Shown here: positions 22,182 through 34,000 of the stretch, piece after piece | How positions within the stretch are numbered: the first letter of the stretch is position 1 | How the letters are laid out: each line of letters starts with the position of its first letter | NCBI GenBank assembly: GCA_002270565.1 | Contig: NQMI01000242.1 | Coordinates: forward strand, 1 to 38,795 | DNA length: 38,795 nt | Source: Stenocarpella maydis | Taxonomy: Eukaryota; Ascomycota; Sordariomycetes; Diaporthales; Diaporthaceae | Direction of reading: 5' to 3' | Notes under the pieces: model-generated | The model's database searches: none | What the model saw: only the letters and a program-made list of their open reading frames with translations | What the model was told of the DNA's origin: nothing | Program-made: the position numbers and the translations under genes

Positions 22182-22950
22182 GCGGCTGACAGGAAGTACG
22201 GCGAGCTGTTAAGTGGGACGGGTCAAGGAGCTTGTTTCGCAGATACATTGGCCCATACCTAGATGTCCGCCACGGAATGCACGCACAAGCTGAAGAGAGG
22301 TCAAGGGTGTCTTGTTTAGTTAGCTCGGCATAATTATATCATCTAAACCACTGCTATGGGCCTTGCATGCCTCATCTAACGCTGGGCCTCTGAGCCTTTA
22401 CGACGGTATGAAGGGCCCGTCCGCACCTCTCTCAAAAAGAGTCCTGTAATCAGACCAAGAACAAGACCAGCTCACAGGAAGAAATACCTATATGTGGCTG
22501 TCGATATTTCAGGTGGGACTTTTGCCGTGGGATGCTATCCTCACGTGGTTGCTCCAAGTCTGCAGACACGGCCCTTTTCATGTGCTCAGGCTGCCGGCTG
22601 CCAGTAACAAACCAGGCAAGACCTGGATATCACTCTGGAGTGGAACTTGAGATTAGAAGACAGACTGAGACATGGACAGGGGCATACCAGTTCTTGGGGC
22701 CAGCATTGTGAGGAGGACATACCTGGGAGTCAGAAACGGACCCTCCGGACCCTCCGGCCCCTCCGGGCCCGAGTCCCGAGCCGCCGCCCCCCCCCCCTCC
22801 CCCTTTGTGACCGGGACGCTTCTGCACCTAAATTAAATATTTTAGGTGGGCCGCCCAATTAAATCCCAGCGCAAATCCTCTCCCGCTGACACCGCTACTT
22901 AAGTACGGGAAACCGTCCGCGCGCCCCTTCTCGGAGCACACCTCGGCCAA
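22182..22950. other. Intergenic region between GH30 and MATE genes
   Basis: No gene recognised. Contains a short imperfect tandem repeat of about 9 bp (GGACCCTCC-type units at 22738-22769) followed by an 11-C run at 22787-22797. Just upstream of the MATE gene lies an AT-rich patch with a small palindrome (gtgggccgccca, about 22847-22858) and a tacttaagta palindrome near 22895-22904. Confidence 0.5.
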
Positions 22951-24535
22951 ATGTCAGGTTGGAGCCGTCCTCGTCCACCCGGAGCTCTCGACCCACAGGA
23001 CCCGGAAGCCCAAGGAATGGACCGCCACCGCGATGGCGAGCGCGCCCCCCTGCTGGCCGCCCACCGCCCGGCCCCGGCCCCGGCGGACGACGGCGCCGGG
23101 GAGGGCGTCGCCACCCACTGGCGCGCGGAGCTGGCGCTGCTCCTCCGGTACTCGCTGCCGCTCATAGCCACGTACCTGCTGCAGTACTCCTTCTTCGTAA
23201 CCACGCTCATGATCGCGGGGCGCCTGGGCGCGGACGACCTCGCCGCGGCGAGCATCGGCGCCTTCACCATGAACGTGTTCGGCCTGGCCATCCTCGAGGG
23301 CATGGCGACCGCCCTCGACACGCTGTGCGCGCAGGCGTACGGCTCCGGCCACAAGGTCGGCGTCGGCCTGCACATCCAGCGCATGGCGGCGCTCATGGGC
23401 CTCGCGCTGGTCCCCGTCGGGCTGGTGTGGGTCTCGTCGCCGTGGATCCTGCCCCTCGTGGTCCGGCAGCGCCACCTCGCCGTCAAGGCCGGCGTGTTCC
23501 TCCGGTGCAGCCTGGTCGGGCTGCCCGGCTATGGCGCGTTCGAGGCCGGGAAGCGCTTCCTCCAGGCCCAGGGCGACTGCAACGCCGGCATGGTGGTGCT
23601 CATCATCTGCGCGCCCGTCAATGCCGCCCTGAGCTACTGGCTTGCCTTCCCAATGGGGATGGGGCTCGCCGGGGCTGCCCTTGGCTCTGCGCTGAGCAAC
23701 AACCTGAGGTTCATCTTCCTGCTTGTATACATTGTGTCGCCCCTTGGGAGGTGGTCTCACGCCTGCTGGGGTGGTCTCTCGAGAGATGCACTGCGCAACT
23801 GGGGCCCCATGGTGTCCCTCTCCTCTGCTGGCGTTGTGGTTTTGATCGGGGAGTGGGCCGCGTTCGAAATATTGACATTCAGCACCTCATACCTGAGCAC
23901 CAGCCATCTCGCGGCTCAGACATTGCTGGTACGCTCCGTGATATCCCCCCTTTTCTGTGGCCTCTCAGGTCTCACATCTGACTGTCCCCCAGAGCACGGC
24001 AATCGTCATTGTCTGGCATATCCCATTCTCCATCAGCGTGGCCTTCTCCACGCGCATCGGCCACCTGATCGGCGGTGGCTACGTAGAGACTGCACGCCGT
24101 GCCACCGCCCTCTACTTCGTCGTCTTCGTCCTTGTTGGCTTGCTCAATGCTGCCGTCCTCTACTCCTTCCGCTACCCGATCGTGTCCGTCTTCACCAGGG
24201 ACCCCGTCATTCGCGAGCTCGCAGTCAAGTCTATGTGGCTGGCGGCTGTCTTCGAGGTCATCGACGCCGTCGCCTGCGGCACCAATGGCTTGCTGAGAGG
24301 CCTAGGGAAGCAGAGCGCCGCAGCGTGGATAGCAGTCTCTGCAAATTACCTCTTCGCCGTGCCATTCGCAGTCTGGCTGGGGCTTGGCACACCGGCTTTT
24401 GCGATAGACGGGGTTTGGATTGGCTTCGGCTCAGGCGTTGCCCTGACCATCACCCTGGAGGGGCTTTACGTGAGGCTGTTGGACTGGCAGGGTGTCGTCG
24501 ACAAGGTCAAGTGCAGAGAAGATGCCAACGACTGA
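22951..24535 (+). CDS. MATE-family multidrug/metabolite efflux transporter
   Basis: Exon 1 22951-23928, intron 23929-23992 (GTACGC..CTGACTGTCCCCCAG), exon 2 23993-24535; 506 aa with phase 0 at the junction. After a ~57-residue hydrophilic Pro/Arg/Asp-rich N-terminus come about 12 membrane segments in two MatE repeats. Typical MATE strings are LLRYSLPLIATYLLQYSFF, IAGRLGADDLAAASIGAF, ALDTLCAQAYGSGHKVGVGL, and in the second half WHIPFSISVAFSTRIGHLIG and ACGTNGLLRGLGKQ. These proteins export cationic drugs or metabolites by H+ or Na+ antiport in plasma or vacuolar membranes; yeast ERC1 is a relative. An alternative start is Met at 23017. Exon 1 is strongly GC-rich. No cluster partner is adjacent. 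Confidence 0.92.
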
Positions 24536-26098
24536 GATCAAACATGCAACACGGGTCGCATCTCCACCGCGGCAACCCCGCCTCGGGCATTGAGGCCACG
24601 GAGATGCCTCAGCCCGCAGGAACTGAGCTGGCTGGCTTCGTCTTGCTGCCAGGCCGGCGCGTCTACCGCCAGGGCCTCCCGGGCTACGAGCTATCGACAC
24701 TGAGACGCGGGCGCGCTGTGAGCCCGAGAATAATAAAGCAGAGACGGATCGAGAGTTGGGTCTGTGGCGGCCGTGTCTCACACACGCGGGGCCTGGCACA
24801 AGCAAGTCCAGGTGGCCTGTTTGACCTGGTGATACGGCTATACCGTGCTGTGTTGTGGAAGGGACGTCAAGAGCGGGATTTGTCCACCACAGTGGGTAGG
24901 CATTGGGGGGTAGCAGGAGTAGCGTGTTGAGATAGAATACACAATGCTGTGGCACTCGACTGCAGAACCAATCCACGTCCGAGGTTCCGAGGTGATGTAT
25001 TCAGCCAAACAGTTCTAACCGTCTCGTCGCTTGTCGCTCGTCGCTCGTCGCCAGGATACGACATATCCGATCGGCCAGCAGGGCAGCCAAGCGTCTGCAT
25101 GCTGTGGAATGTAGGTCACACAAACAAACGTTCCAGACCGGACAGGACCAACTGATCGGCCACATGCAGACGGGCCCTCCAATAGAAGGGCGCATGGTGG
25201 TGGGGGGGGGGGGCGCGAGGGGGAGGCCGCAACGGGGCTAGCCAGCTGCTGCTGCTCGGGTCATAACAGCAAGGTGGTGCAGAGCGTGTCATCGATCGAG
25301 TGTCATTGCCCGGCCAGAAGCCCCCCTCGCGGATGTCTGGCGCGTTCGGACTCGCGACGGCAGGGCCAGTTGCTCGGCATGCGGTTGGCCAAGACTGCTT
25401 CCTCGTACCAGGAATCATGCGTAGGTGTGATCAGCTGCCCGTCCTGGCCAGGCTGGATGCTGAATTCTGTCTCTTGCAAACGAGTATATCACAGACACAC
25501 CCGGGATAGTATTGGTAGTACCTATAGTGGGCGAGGTCACAGGTGCCCTATCATCGGGGGTCCGCACCGGGACCGTGGAGTCTTGGACCCTGAGATGAGT
25601 GCGAGGAGGGACCGACCCTGGCCTCCGAACCAGCCCGCCTGTGACGTCGTTAGCGGCGAATCCCTCGAGAGCGTGCAGACAGCAGCACCGAGCTGCCAGG
25701 CCGCCCTGGTCCCCAACCATCACACCCTTGGCCAGCAGTATCCAGTCAGCCAGTATTCACGAGGCCACGGCCCCGGATCGGACATATCAACTTCCAGATT
25801 CGTCACCACAACAAATCATTTCCCTATTCATCCGAGAGAGGGCAAAGGAATAAAAAGACAAGAAGGAAAGAAGAAAGAAGAAAGGAAGAAGAAAAGAAGA
25901 AAAAAAGAAAAAAAGAAAAAAAGAAAACGGGGGAAACCCTTTGCCAAAACTTCGTCGGATCCTGGCCCTAGCTTTCCTCCCTGCCCTTACCAAGAACACC
26001 AAAATAAGAACGACACGACAGCCTCGACAGCTTCCACATACCAAAAAAAATAATAATTGAAAAAAAAAACCAAAAAAAAACAAAAAAAAAACGTCGCC
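24536..26098. other. Intergenic region with low-complexity tracts
   Basis: No gene recognised over 1.5 kb. Holds GTCGCTC-type heptamer repeats at about 25022-25052, a 12-G run at 25202-25213, a 68-nt pure purine tract at 25860-25927 and three runs of 9-10 A at about 26060-26091 directly before the next start codon. The last two probably lie in the promoter or 5' leader of the next gene. Confidence 0.5.
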
Positions 26099-26797
26099 AT
26101 GGCCATCACGAGACTATGGTTCTTCACCCTCAAGCCAGACAGCTCGGCCGGCGACCCGGCCTTCCTGGCCCTGTGGACCAGCATCCTCGAGCTCTGCGCC
26201 CTGTACACGCCCAGCCCCAGGTCCTCGTCGGGCTCGCAGCCCCAGATGGCCCTCAACACGCCGCCCCGGCGCAGCCACCACTTCCTCTTCCAGTCCCTCG
26301 CCGACGACCGCCTGCTGGTCCTCATCTCCAACTACCCCTCCATGGCCCTGTGCAGGCAGGCCGACGCCGCCTACTCGAAGCGCCACAGGGACGACGTCAT
26401 GCGCCTGGTCTCGCACCGCGCCCTGCGCCAGATGGACATTGAGGACTCGGAGGCCGTGCCCGCGCTGCTTGAGGCGAGGTCGCCCCCCGTCGGGCCCAGC
26501 GACGGCGGTGGCGGAGGGGGAGGGGGCGAGGTGAGCGTGACGTTCTCCAGGAGGGACCCGCTCACGCTAGAGCTCGTCGGGTCGAGGTCGAGCGGCGGGA
26601 GCAGGGTGTCGCCCCCGACACAGGAGATCAGCGGGCCAGATTCGTCTGAGATTCCCCTCATACCGGGGGTTGACTTTTCAGACGTGCAGGCGCAGAAGAG
26701 CGAGGGCAAGAAGTGGATAAGCATCTCGAGGGGCAAGCCCGAGCAGGAGCCTGATGGTGAGGAGGTGTTCCGTCTGAGGCACATCTTGTCTCGGTGA
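26099..26797 (+). CDS. Conserved-looking hypothetical protein, 232 aa
   Basis: Single exon. The start at 26099 (gtcgccATGGcc, good context) is preferred over an upstream in-frame ATG at 26057, which would only add the Lys-rich translation of an A-rich leader. The N-terminal ~110 residues look like a folded domain (MAITRLWFFTLKP, HHFLFQSLADDRLLVLISNY, RHRDDVMRLVSHRALRQMDI). The rest is low-complexity, with an eight-Gly run (about 26506-26529) and Ser/Pro-rich stretches, ending in GEEVFRLRHILSR. GC-rich codon use like its neighbours supports real coding. I do not recognise a family; the first domain could be a small alpha/beta fold. No signal peptide or membrane segment is seen. Confidence 0.65.
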   Translation: MAITRLWFFTLKPDSSAGDPAFLALWTSILELCALYTPSPRSSSGSQPQMALNTPPRRSHHFLFQSLADDRLLVLISNYPSMALCRQADAAYSKRHRDDVMRLVSHRALRQMDIEDSEAVPALLEARSPPVGPSDGGGGGGGGEVSVTFSRRDPLTLELVGSRSSGGSRVSPPTQEISGPDSSEIPLIPGVDFSDVQAQKSEGKKWISISRGKPEQEPDGEEVFRLRHILSR

Positions 26798-27132
26798 GGA
26801 TCGGCGCTATTTGGGGGAGGGGGGGAGGACAACGACGAGAGGCAAGGTCGGGAGACAAAGCAGGGTGTTGCGGTGGCCACGCGTGTTCCTTAGGCAATGT
26901 GCGTCGTGGATTATTATCAGCAATACTCAGGATTATTACTCGGAGGGGGTATCATCTATGAAAATGAGGTGAGTTCAAGATGCTCCTAAAGGAACAGCAC
27001 CAGATGTTCGTACATTCAACAAGAATCTGCCCAGAGCAGCCTTCCCTCCAGTAATCATAGGTTGCCGTCAGCCACCTTCTCGCCTCGCAACAGGCCCGCC
27101 GAGCTGACGGGGATTCCCTCCATCCGAGTGCT
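26798..27132. other. Convergent intergenic region
   Basis: Space between the 3' ends of the hypothetical gene (+) and the MRS2-like gene (-). It should contain both 3' untranslated regions. Nothing else seen. Confidence 0.5.
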
Positions 27133-28971
27133 TCACTGTAAACGCTGCAGCCACTTCCTGAACCCCGTGGCCTGGGGCCGCCTGTCCTTCATAGCGGCGA
27201 TTTTCTTGAGCTTCTCACGGTGCTTCGCCTCGAGCAGTGCGGTGGGGCTGTCGTCCTTGTACCACTGCATGGCTCCGTATGGCTCGCAGCCGCCCTGGCT
27301 GTTCGAAAGCGACCTGCGGTTGCGGCTCGAGGTCTGGCTCATGCGCACGCGCTGGACCTTGCGCAGCTTGACCAGGCCGTACCAGCCCACCAGCAGGCTG
27401 AAGAAGACCGAGGCGCCAGTCACGCCGGCGAAGCCCCAGTTCGTCTCCTCGATGAAGTTCTCCAGGTTCATGCCGTAAAGTCCTGCGAAGAAGGTGCCCA
27501 TCGCCAGGGCTAGCGTGCCAACGCTGAACTTGAGCTCCAGGAGCATCAAGGCGTTGCGGTTGGCGTCGAGGATAGCACGGATGCTGGACAACAGGTTTTA
27601 GCCATGTTTCAGATAAAAAGGAAGGCTCAGCAGGCCACGTACATCTCCTCCGTGTTCCGGATGCCAGAAACCAGATTACTCGCCTCCTGGACAACTTCGT
27701 CGCAGATCTTGTGGTAAGACTCCAGCAGCATCTCGACCTCGGTGTGGTCGTCGACCTCGCGGGATATATCCCGCGTCTTTTCCGTCAAGTACATCTGGCT
27801 CAGGTCGTCGTCCGCCTCCAGCAACTCCTCGATCGCGTCCCGAACCAGCCTGACCTTCTGCTCGAAGGTGCTGACCTTCTTGAAGAGCACCAGCAGGTAC
27901 CGCAGCTTCTCTCTGTCGACATCCTCCTCCAGGTCGCCCAGCAGGTGCATGACCGGCTTCTGGACGGTGCCAAAATCCTTCCATATCTCCGAGGTCACTG
28001 ACATGAGTACCACCTCGAGCGCTCGGAACTCGTACGGCAGGCCGCCAGCGGTGCCAGGGGGCTGCTTCTGCCGCAGCTTGCCCTGAAGCTCATACATGAA
28101 TTCGGATTGCGCCGAGGAGGTCGAGGAGCCGTAGACGTCGAAGAGGAGGACGCGGTCATGTTTGATGAGCACGCGCAGGTGCAACAGGTTGAGGAGGATC
28201 GCGGCGGGGCGGACGAGGATGTGCGGGAGGTTTGAGGAGTCGATCTTGCGGAGATCGCGTGGCATGAGGCCATACTACAGTGTCGGAATATATATATATA
28301 TATTTAGCAAAGCTTTCTCGCTTGCCCACCGGCTCGGCTCGGCTGTGAACGCGGGTCCCTTCAGGTCTCACCTTCGCAATAAGCTCGCTCTTCTTGAACG
28401 CGCCGTCGGTCAGGATGGCGTCGCCCTTTTCGTCCACCTCTGTGCATCGCAGTACAGGCTCAAGAGCAGCCTTGGCCCTCCTGGCTGTCATTGTAGAAGT
28501 GAATATCGACGTGTCGTAGTCGTCGGGTGTCCTGCTGCGAAAGTCGGGCTTGATGGTATTGTCACCCCATAGTCTCTGCTGCCAGGGCGTCTTGGCCCGT
28601 GATTCCTCGGAGGTCTCATCTGTGGACACAAATCTCCGTGATCTCGCGCCAGAGCTCCCTCTGACTAGCTCGGCGGCAGTCGAACGAGCCTTTCTCAAGG
28701 ATTTGGGGATGATGCTCTCCAGGTCAAATATGGAGGAGTGGAGTGCGGCTTCGGACCTGGCGTTCCCTGTGGTTGAGAATCGCCGTCCTGCATGGCTCGG
28801 TTGGTCTGCAGCATGCGCCGAGCTTCCAGGGTCCTGCAGATTTAGGCCATGGCATCCTGCTCCGACGGTGCGCACATGGTTGGGGCTGAAGAAGGGAATT
28901 CCCTCAGACTGGAACCGCAGAAACCGGAGCAGCCTGCGAGAAGGGGCCGCAGGCTGCAATGGCGGGCGCAT
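27133..28971 (-). CDS. Mitochondrial inner-membrane Mg2+ channel, MRS2/CorA family
   Basis: Exon 1 28372-28971, intron 28275-28371 (GTGAGA..TGTAG), exon 2 27643-28274, intron 27584-27642 (GTACGT..TCCAG), exon 3 27133-27583; 560 aa, all phases match. The N-terminus MRPPLQPAAPSRRLLRFLRF is Arg-rich and free of acidic residues, as in a mitochondrial presequence. FKKSEL and MPRDLRKIDSS are typical of the MRS2 family, followed by the long helical domain (LRYLLVLFKKVSTFEQKVRL, IRNTEE). The signature YGMN is at 447-450, ending TM1 (about 430-447), with TM2 at about 462-482 and a basic C-terminus facing the matrix. The protein forms a pentameric channel for Mg2+ uptake. Somewhat longer than yeast Mrs2 because of a low-complexity N-terminal stretch. 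Confidence 0.93.
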
Positions 28972-29463
28972 TGTGACTGCGCCGTTCTGCCGCTGCTGAA
29001 GAAAGCTCCAGCCTATTCCATCAAGTGGGCGGTCTCGATCGTGCGATTGCGACGTGCTGCCATGGTGTACCGAAGTTTTTAGAATGAGGTTTTTCCACTA
29101 CGTCAGCCTACAAGTGAAAAACTTCCAGTGCTGTAAGCAACCCCACTAGCGACCCCATTAGCGTAGGTACCGACCTCAGGAGCCAAGCACTACCGCCTGG
29201 CTGGTGCACACCAGGTGTGTGTCTATGCAGGCGTCCATCAAAGTCACCAGTCAGAGTCTTTCGGAAACAAATTACTTTTTTTGTTCCCGCCATTTCTATT
29301 CACCTGGACGTGCCTGCCCTCACTCGTCAGATTCCACCATGAACTTCTATGGAGCTCACTCTGGTGGTCGACTTTGTGGGACGACGGCGAAATCTTGCCT
29401 CAGACTGCAAATTCATCGCCTCGCCTCTTAGAAGCACACGCCAAGAGCAGACTCAGGACAGCC
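28972..29463. other. Divergent promoter region between MRS2-like and F-box genes
   Basis: About 490 bp between two divergent starts (28971 minus, 29464 plus). The plus frame is open upstream of 29464 back to 29215, but that stretch lacks conserved motifs. No other feature recognised. Confidence 0.5.
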
Positions 29464-31040
29464 ATGAAGCTCACACCGATCAGGATCCGTGGCAAAAGAG
29501 GCCAGCCCAGGCCGGAGAAAAAGCGAAAGTATGAGGATATTGGCGATGCCGAAATTGAAGGGCCATCAGAAACAAGCTCGAAGCGAGCCGGAAACCACAG
29601 CCGGAAGGATGGTGATGCGAATATGAGAAATGACCTCTCACGCCTGTCACGGCTTCCTCAAGAGGTCCTTGAGCGTGTGTTTATCGCTTCGCAGAACATT
29701 TCTCTGCCGCTGGTCAGCCGCGACCTGCACCACCGCCTGTCGGGCGACTCCATCAAATATCAGATGGTCGGTGCCGCCTTTGGTCCCACATGGGATGCTC
29801 ATTTCGGCCTTGACAAGTTCGAGGTCTCGTCCTACGAAGGCTGGCAGTGGGATACAGAAAGGCTCGAAGGGGATCCCGAATTCCAGGTGAGTTGAGGGGC
29901 TATGGCAGCAGTCGGTGTGCTGCTTGCGGGCAAGGGCTGAAGAATCCACATCACTGATTACCATCTCAGTCTGCTGTACTCACCTGTTCCTGGGCCAAAA
30001 TTCCGGTGCTTCTGTTGTCTTTTGATGTCTGGATTCGGCAGAAAGGATCCAGGAGAGCCTATTTCACCATCCCACAACTAAAACGGGAGCGCCTGTCGGA
30101 TGCTCCACGGCCAGGAAGTCTGTACGATAAAGCCTACATCATTGCAGACGACGGCGATGAGGACGCCCCTATCATGAGAATGCGCGAGAAGCTGGGCTTC
30201 GACTTCGACTGCTTCCTCCGGTACATCATGCCCCCCGACACAGGCTCCCGCGCTCCCTCCGGTCGGCAGCCCCTCAGGATCGCGGGCGACCCCCTCCGCA
30301 CTCTGCTCGGAACACACCTCGAGATCCACCCCGGCACCAGGATCCCAATGACCCTCCTTTCAGGGCCGTTCGAGTCCGGCGGTGGGTCCATCAGCATGGG
30401 AACCGAAAAGATGCAGCGCCTGTTCTGGCTCGTCCGTGGCGGCGCCAGCCTCCAGGAGGACCAGACGTGGGAGTCCACCCGGACAGGCTTCCAGCACATC
30501 CTGGAGCTCGTCGCCAACGCCGAGGCGCGGGATGACCTCGACGACAACCACGACGAGGCACCCCCCAGCGGGAAAGGTGCACCATCATCGTGGCCCCGAC
30601 GCCCACGCCCAGCCCCGACGCCGCTGGAGAGGCTCAGGCTCGCGGCGGGGCTTCTCGCCCTGTTCGACTTCCTGGGTGTCTTTGACGCCCAGTGGCCGCG
30701 CTACATCGTGCAGACCTCCCTACTGCAGGTGTCCCGGATGATCCCGGCCTCGGCGCCGCGGTCAACGCAGGAGGCGCTCCTCGGCGCGCTGGCCTCGAAG
30801 CTGCGCGGCGTGCTGGGGAGGCACGGCGGGCGTGTTGTCGATGCCCGGCATGTGGGGATGGCGTGGGCGGCTCGCCTCGAGAGTCCACGTGCGCACGTGC
30901 GGGAGGCGGGCTTTGCGGATGTGAGCCGTCAGCGCGCAAAGATGTTCTTGTACCCTCCCGACGGCGCTGCCGAGGGGGGTAACCTGTCGTCGTCGCCGGT
31001 GCTGGGAGCTGCTGGTGGTGTTAGAGTGGCGATCTCCTGA
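29464..31040 (+). CDS. F-box domain protein
   Basis: Exon 1 29464-29886, intron 29887-29969 (GTGAGT..ATCTCAG), exon 2 29970-31040; 497 aa, phase 0. The start at 29464 gives MKLTPIRIRGKRGQPRP, a common opening of fungal F-box proteins, so it is preferred over the upstream ATG at 29215. A basic tail (RPEKKRKYED) precedes the F-box at about 58-100 (LSRLPQEVLERVFIASQNIS, LVSRDLHHRL). The remainder resembles the substrate-side region of this fungal family (FQSAVLTCSWAKIPVLLLSF), without WD or LRR repeats. The expected role is substrate adaptor in an SCF ubiquitin ligase through SKP1; the target is unknown. The stop codon at 31038-31040 touches the edge of a degraded gypsy element, so the native 3' end may have been altered. 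Confidence 0.85.
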
Positions 31041-34000
31041 CTAGCTTTAGTCCTTCTATAAGGTGCTTAAGTAGCCTAATCCTTTTCTATCTTCCTAAAG
31101 TTAGGCCTTCTATCCGCTCCTAGAGGTATCCATGGGTCCATTTAAGTATATCGCCTATTTGCTATTCCTAGTAATATAACTCCTTCCCTTGCTATTAATT
31201 ATAACCTTCTTCTAGGGAATAGCATTATCCCAAAAGATCTAGCTAGTAGTCCAATTAATTTGGAGATTATTCTTTCCTAACTAAGGTATTCCTAAGATTA
31301 ACTAATGATTTGCTATCTTAGTAATATTAAATAATAGTAATTCCATGCAGTTGTAAATCTGAACTAAGAGGGGATTAGTCTCTATATTAATAACTCCATT
31401 ACTATAAGATACTTTAGTTCCATCTACTATATTAAGTTTATAGGGTTCCCTTTTCTTATGCTATAATAGGTAATATCTGTTTACTACCTTTAGGGAAATG
31501 AAATTCCCTTATGCTCTACTATTAATAAGTGCTAAGTATGTATGGACTCCTAGCTCGACCTGAACTATTAGGTAGCTATAGTTGCTTATTGTTGTGCATA
31601 AGTACCTTATGATGTAGTTGGTTGCTGCCTAAGGTTTTATAGATAGCCCTTCTAGTTTTTTAACTATTTGTCCGCGGCTAGAACCTCCTTAATGCTCTTA
31701 AGATTTTGCTTTGTGATGTTTTATAATTCTTATAGGTTATTAACCAGCTATTACATGCTGTAATCCTATTCCTTCATTATTAGAGTTTTAAGCAGCAGCC
31801 CCTGCTATCTTAATAGATGCTAGTCTTAAGCTTTATTAAGTATGTGCACCTTGCAGGTTAGTTTATTATAATTTGCCCATCCGTTAGGGTTCTAGAGGCA
31901 TTCCAAAGGTATACGGGAGTCCAGCCTTATTAAAGTGCATCCCATCTTATTATATTTTTAATATAGGTGCTAGTTCTTAAAATCATTACACTTATATATA
32001 TATTTAACATCCTTACCTAGATATTATTAAGGAAACCAGCTATACTTAGTTTTCTCCCTTATATGTTTCTTATATTTATAATAAATATATAATACTTAAG
32101 AGATATCTTTATGTTTATTATATAATAGATATATGCGTCCTGCATCTCCTGCTCTCTTGTATTCCTGGGTAGGTTGTCCTATAGTTTCTTTGAAAGGTCT
32201 CCCTGTAATTATAACTGCTATAATGTTAGTTCTTGGGGCTAGAAGGAGCGCTTATCCTAGGTAGTCTTGCGGTTCCTTTTACTAGGTTTGTAGCGCAAGT
32301 AGGGCCTAAGGGATAGGTTTTCCTTCTATCCTGGGGTTAATTTATAAGAGCTCCTCCCTATTTCCTACTACTAGGGTTCTTCCCTACTTCCCTAAAGCGT
32401 TCTTAGGAAACCATCTGGTAGCCTCCTTGTTGCTATAGTAAGTAGTATAGCTATTATTAAAGTAAGTTGTCCAATTAAGCAATATATATGCCTTTCTAGG
32501 GTTCTGGGGATTCTTCATTAGTAGGATAGGCTGCTATTGTGCCTTATCTTTCTGATGTTTTTTGCATTAGGACTTAGTGCATTAGGAGAAGTATAAACTA
32601 TTATGAAGGTCTTCCTTATTAGGGTTATAGAAGTTGCATCCTTTATTTGGGTCTTATTCTCGGTGGACCTAATACTGGTTATATATGGTTATTCTATAGA
32701 TATAGTACTTATTTATAAGTTCCCATTATAATTTAGACCTAGGTGGTTCTTATGCATTATAAGTGGCTATATTGGCTTGATAGGTAGCTTTATTAGCCTG
32801 TTGGGTTCCTTTAGGTATTAACTTCTAGTCCCTATTTTTCTTTAGAGCCTGGCATTCTGAGGTGAAGTGTCCCATCTTGTTGTAATTATAGCATTTGATG
32901 GTTTTCTTATCCTTATATTGGGTAATATCTAGTTCCATGGGTCCTGCATGCTGTCCCTACTAGGTGCTTAGCTTCTAATACTTCTTTCTTGTATTGGATT
33001 TATACTTATAGAATGTAGTTTATTTAGAAGTTTGTTCTTTCTTTTCTAAGCGTTATTTATAGAGTCTATTATTAATCTAGATAGCCATTTTTATATAGTG
33101 TAGAAAATTATCAGGTTAGTCTATAACTTTACTAAGTTTATTCTTTACTTTATCCTTTAATCTGCAGTAGAATATGAATTTCTTTATATTATTAGTATAG
33201 TTGATTTTAGTATAGATTTGCTAGAATTCTACTATATAGTTAATCGCTAAACTGCACTATTTGCAATTCGCTAGGTCCCTTTCTGCCTGCTATTCTTCAT
33301 TTGGGTCCTAAAATAGGGACCTAAGGGCGTCTTTATAGCCTTTATAGCTACTGAAAATCCGCTGCATTTTAAGCTTATAGGCTTCAAATAATTCTATACT
33401 AATAAAGTTGGTTGGGTAGGGTTTAAACTAAGTTAAAGCTTATCTTTTAAGGAAAGAAGATGCATATATAACCCTTTTCCCGCTAGGCTGCATATCTAGC
33501 CTATAGAAGCGCTAGTAGGCCCTAACCTACATTAGGTGTGCCTAAAGTTATTTACTAGTTCTATTATAGGGGGCTAGAGTATTAAGCTTAATATATTCCT
33601 TTATTTAGATTAGGGTATTAATAATGTTAACTTCAGCTTGGAGAGTAGTAATCTCCTATTAAAGCTGTTTAACTTCTGTATTGCATTAAGCTTAACCTTC
33701 TATAAGGAGGTATAACTGCCCAACCTTATTAACTAGTTCCTGGATATAGGGCTTTATAGTCTTGTTATTAGTAAGTTTATCCAGCTTATAGAGAAGGTTA
33801 TACGTAGGGGTGGTTATTCTGGAGTCCGATATTATAAAGGGTTTTATATGTAATATTACTTAAAGTCCATATAGCAATATATAAATAAAAGTCATTAAAA
33901 TATAATAATTAAAGGGGTTTTCAAATATATTAATCCTAAAAAATTAAGAGTTTATATTTAGAATATATTATTAGGCGGTTATTAAGCAATATTATTAACT

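Noticed and set aside
22951..23981. Long overlapping frames (340 and 268 codons) in the MATE exon
   Set aside because: Arg/Pro/Gly-rich shadow frames caused by very high GC at third codon positions.
24541..24930. Extension of the long MATE frame beyond 23992 to 24930 without splicing
   Set aside because: The unspliced frame loses all transporter similarity after 23930; the 64-bp intron restores it up to the stop at 24535.
10858..26797. Biosynthetic gene cluster (SDR, membrane proteins, MATE)
   Set aside because: No core synthase, P450, methyltransferase or pathway regulator is present between these genes, and the remaining genes are housekeeping or cell-wall enzymes.
29215..29463. Upstream in-frame start of the F-box gene
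   Set aside because: The extra 83 residues show no conserved motif, while the Met at 29464 begins the typical fungal F-box protein N-terminus.
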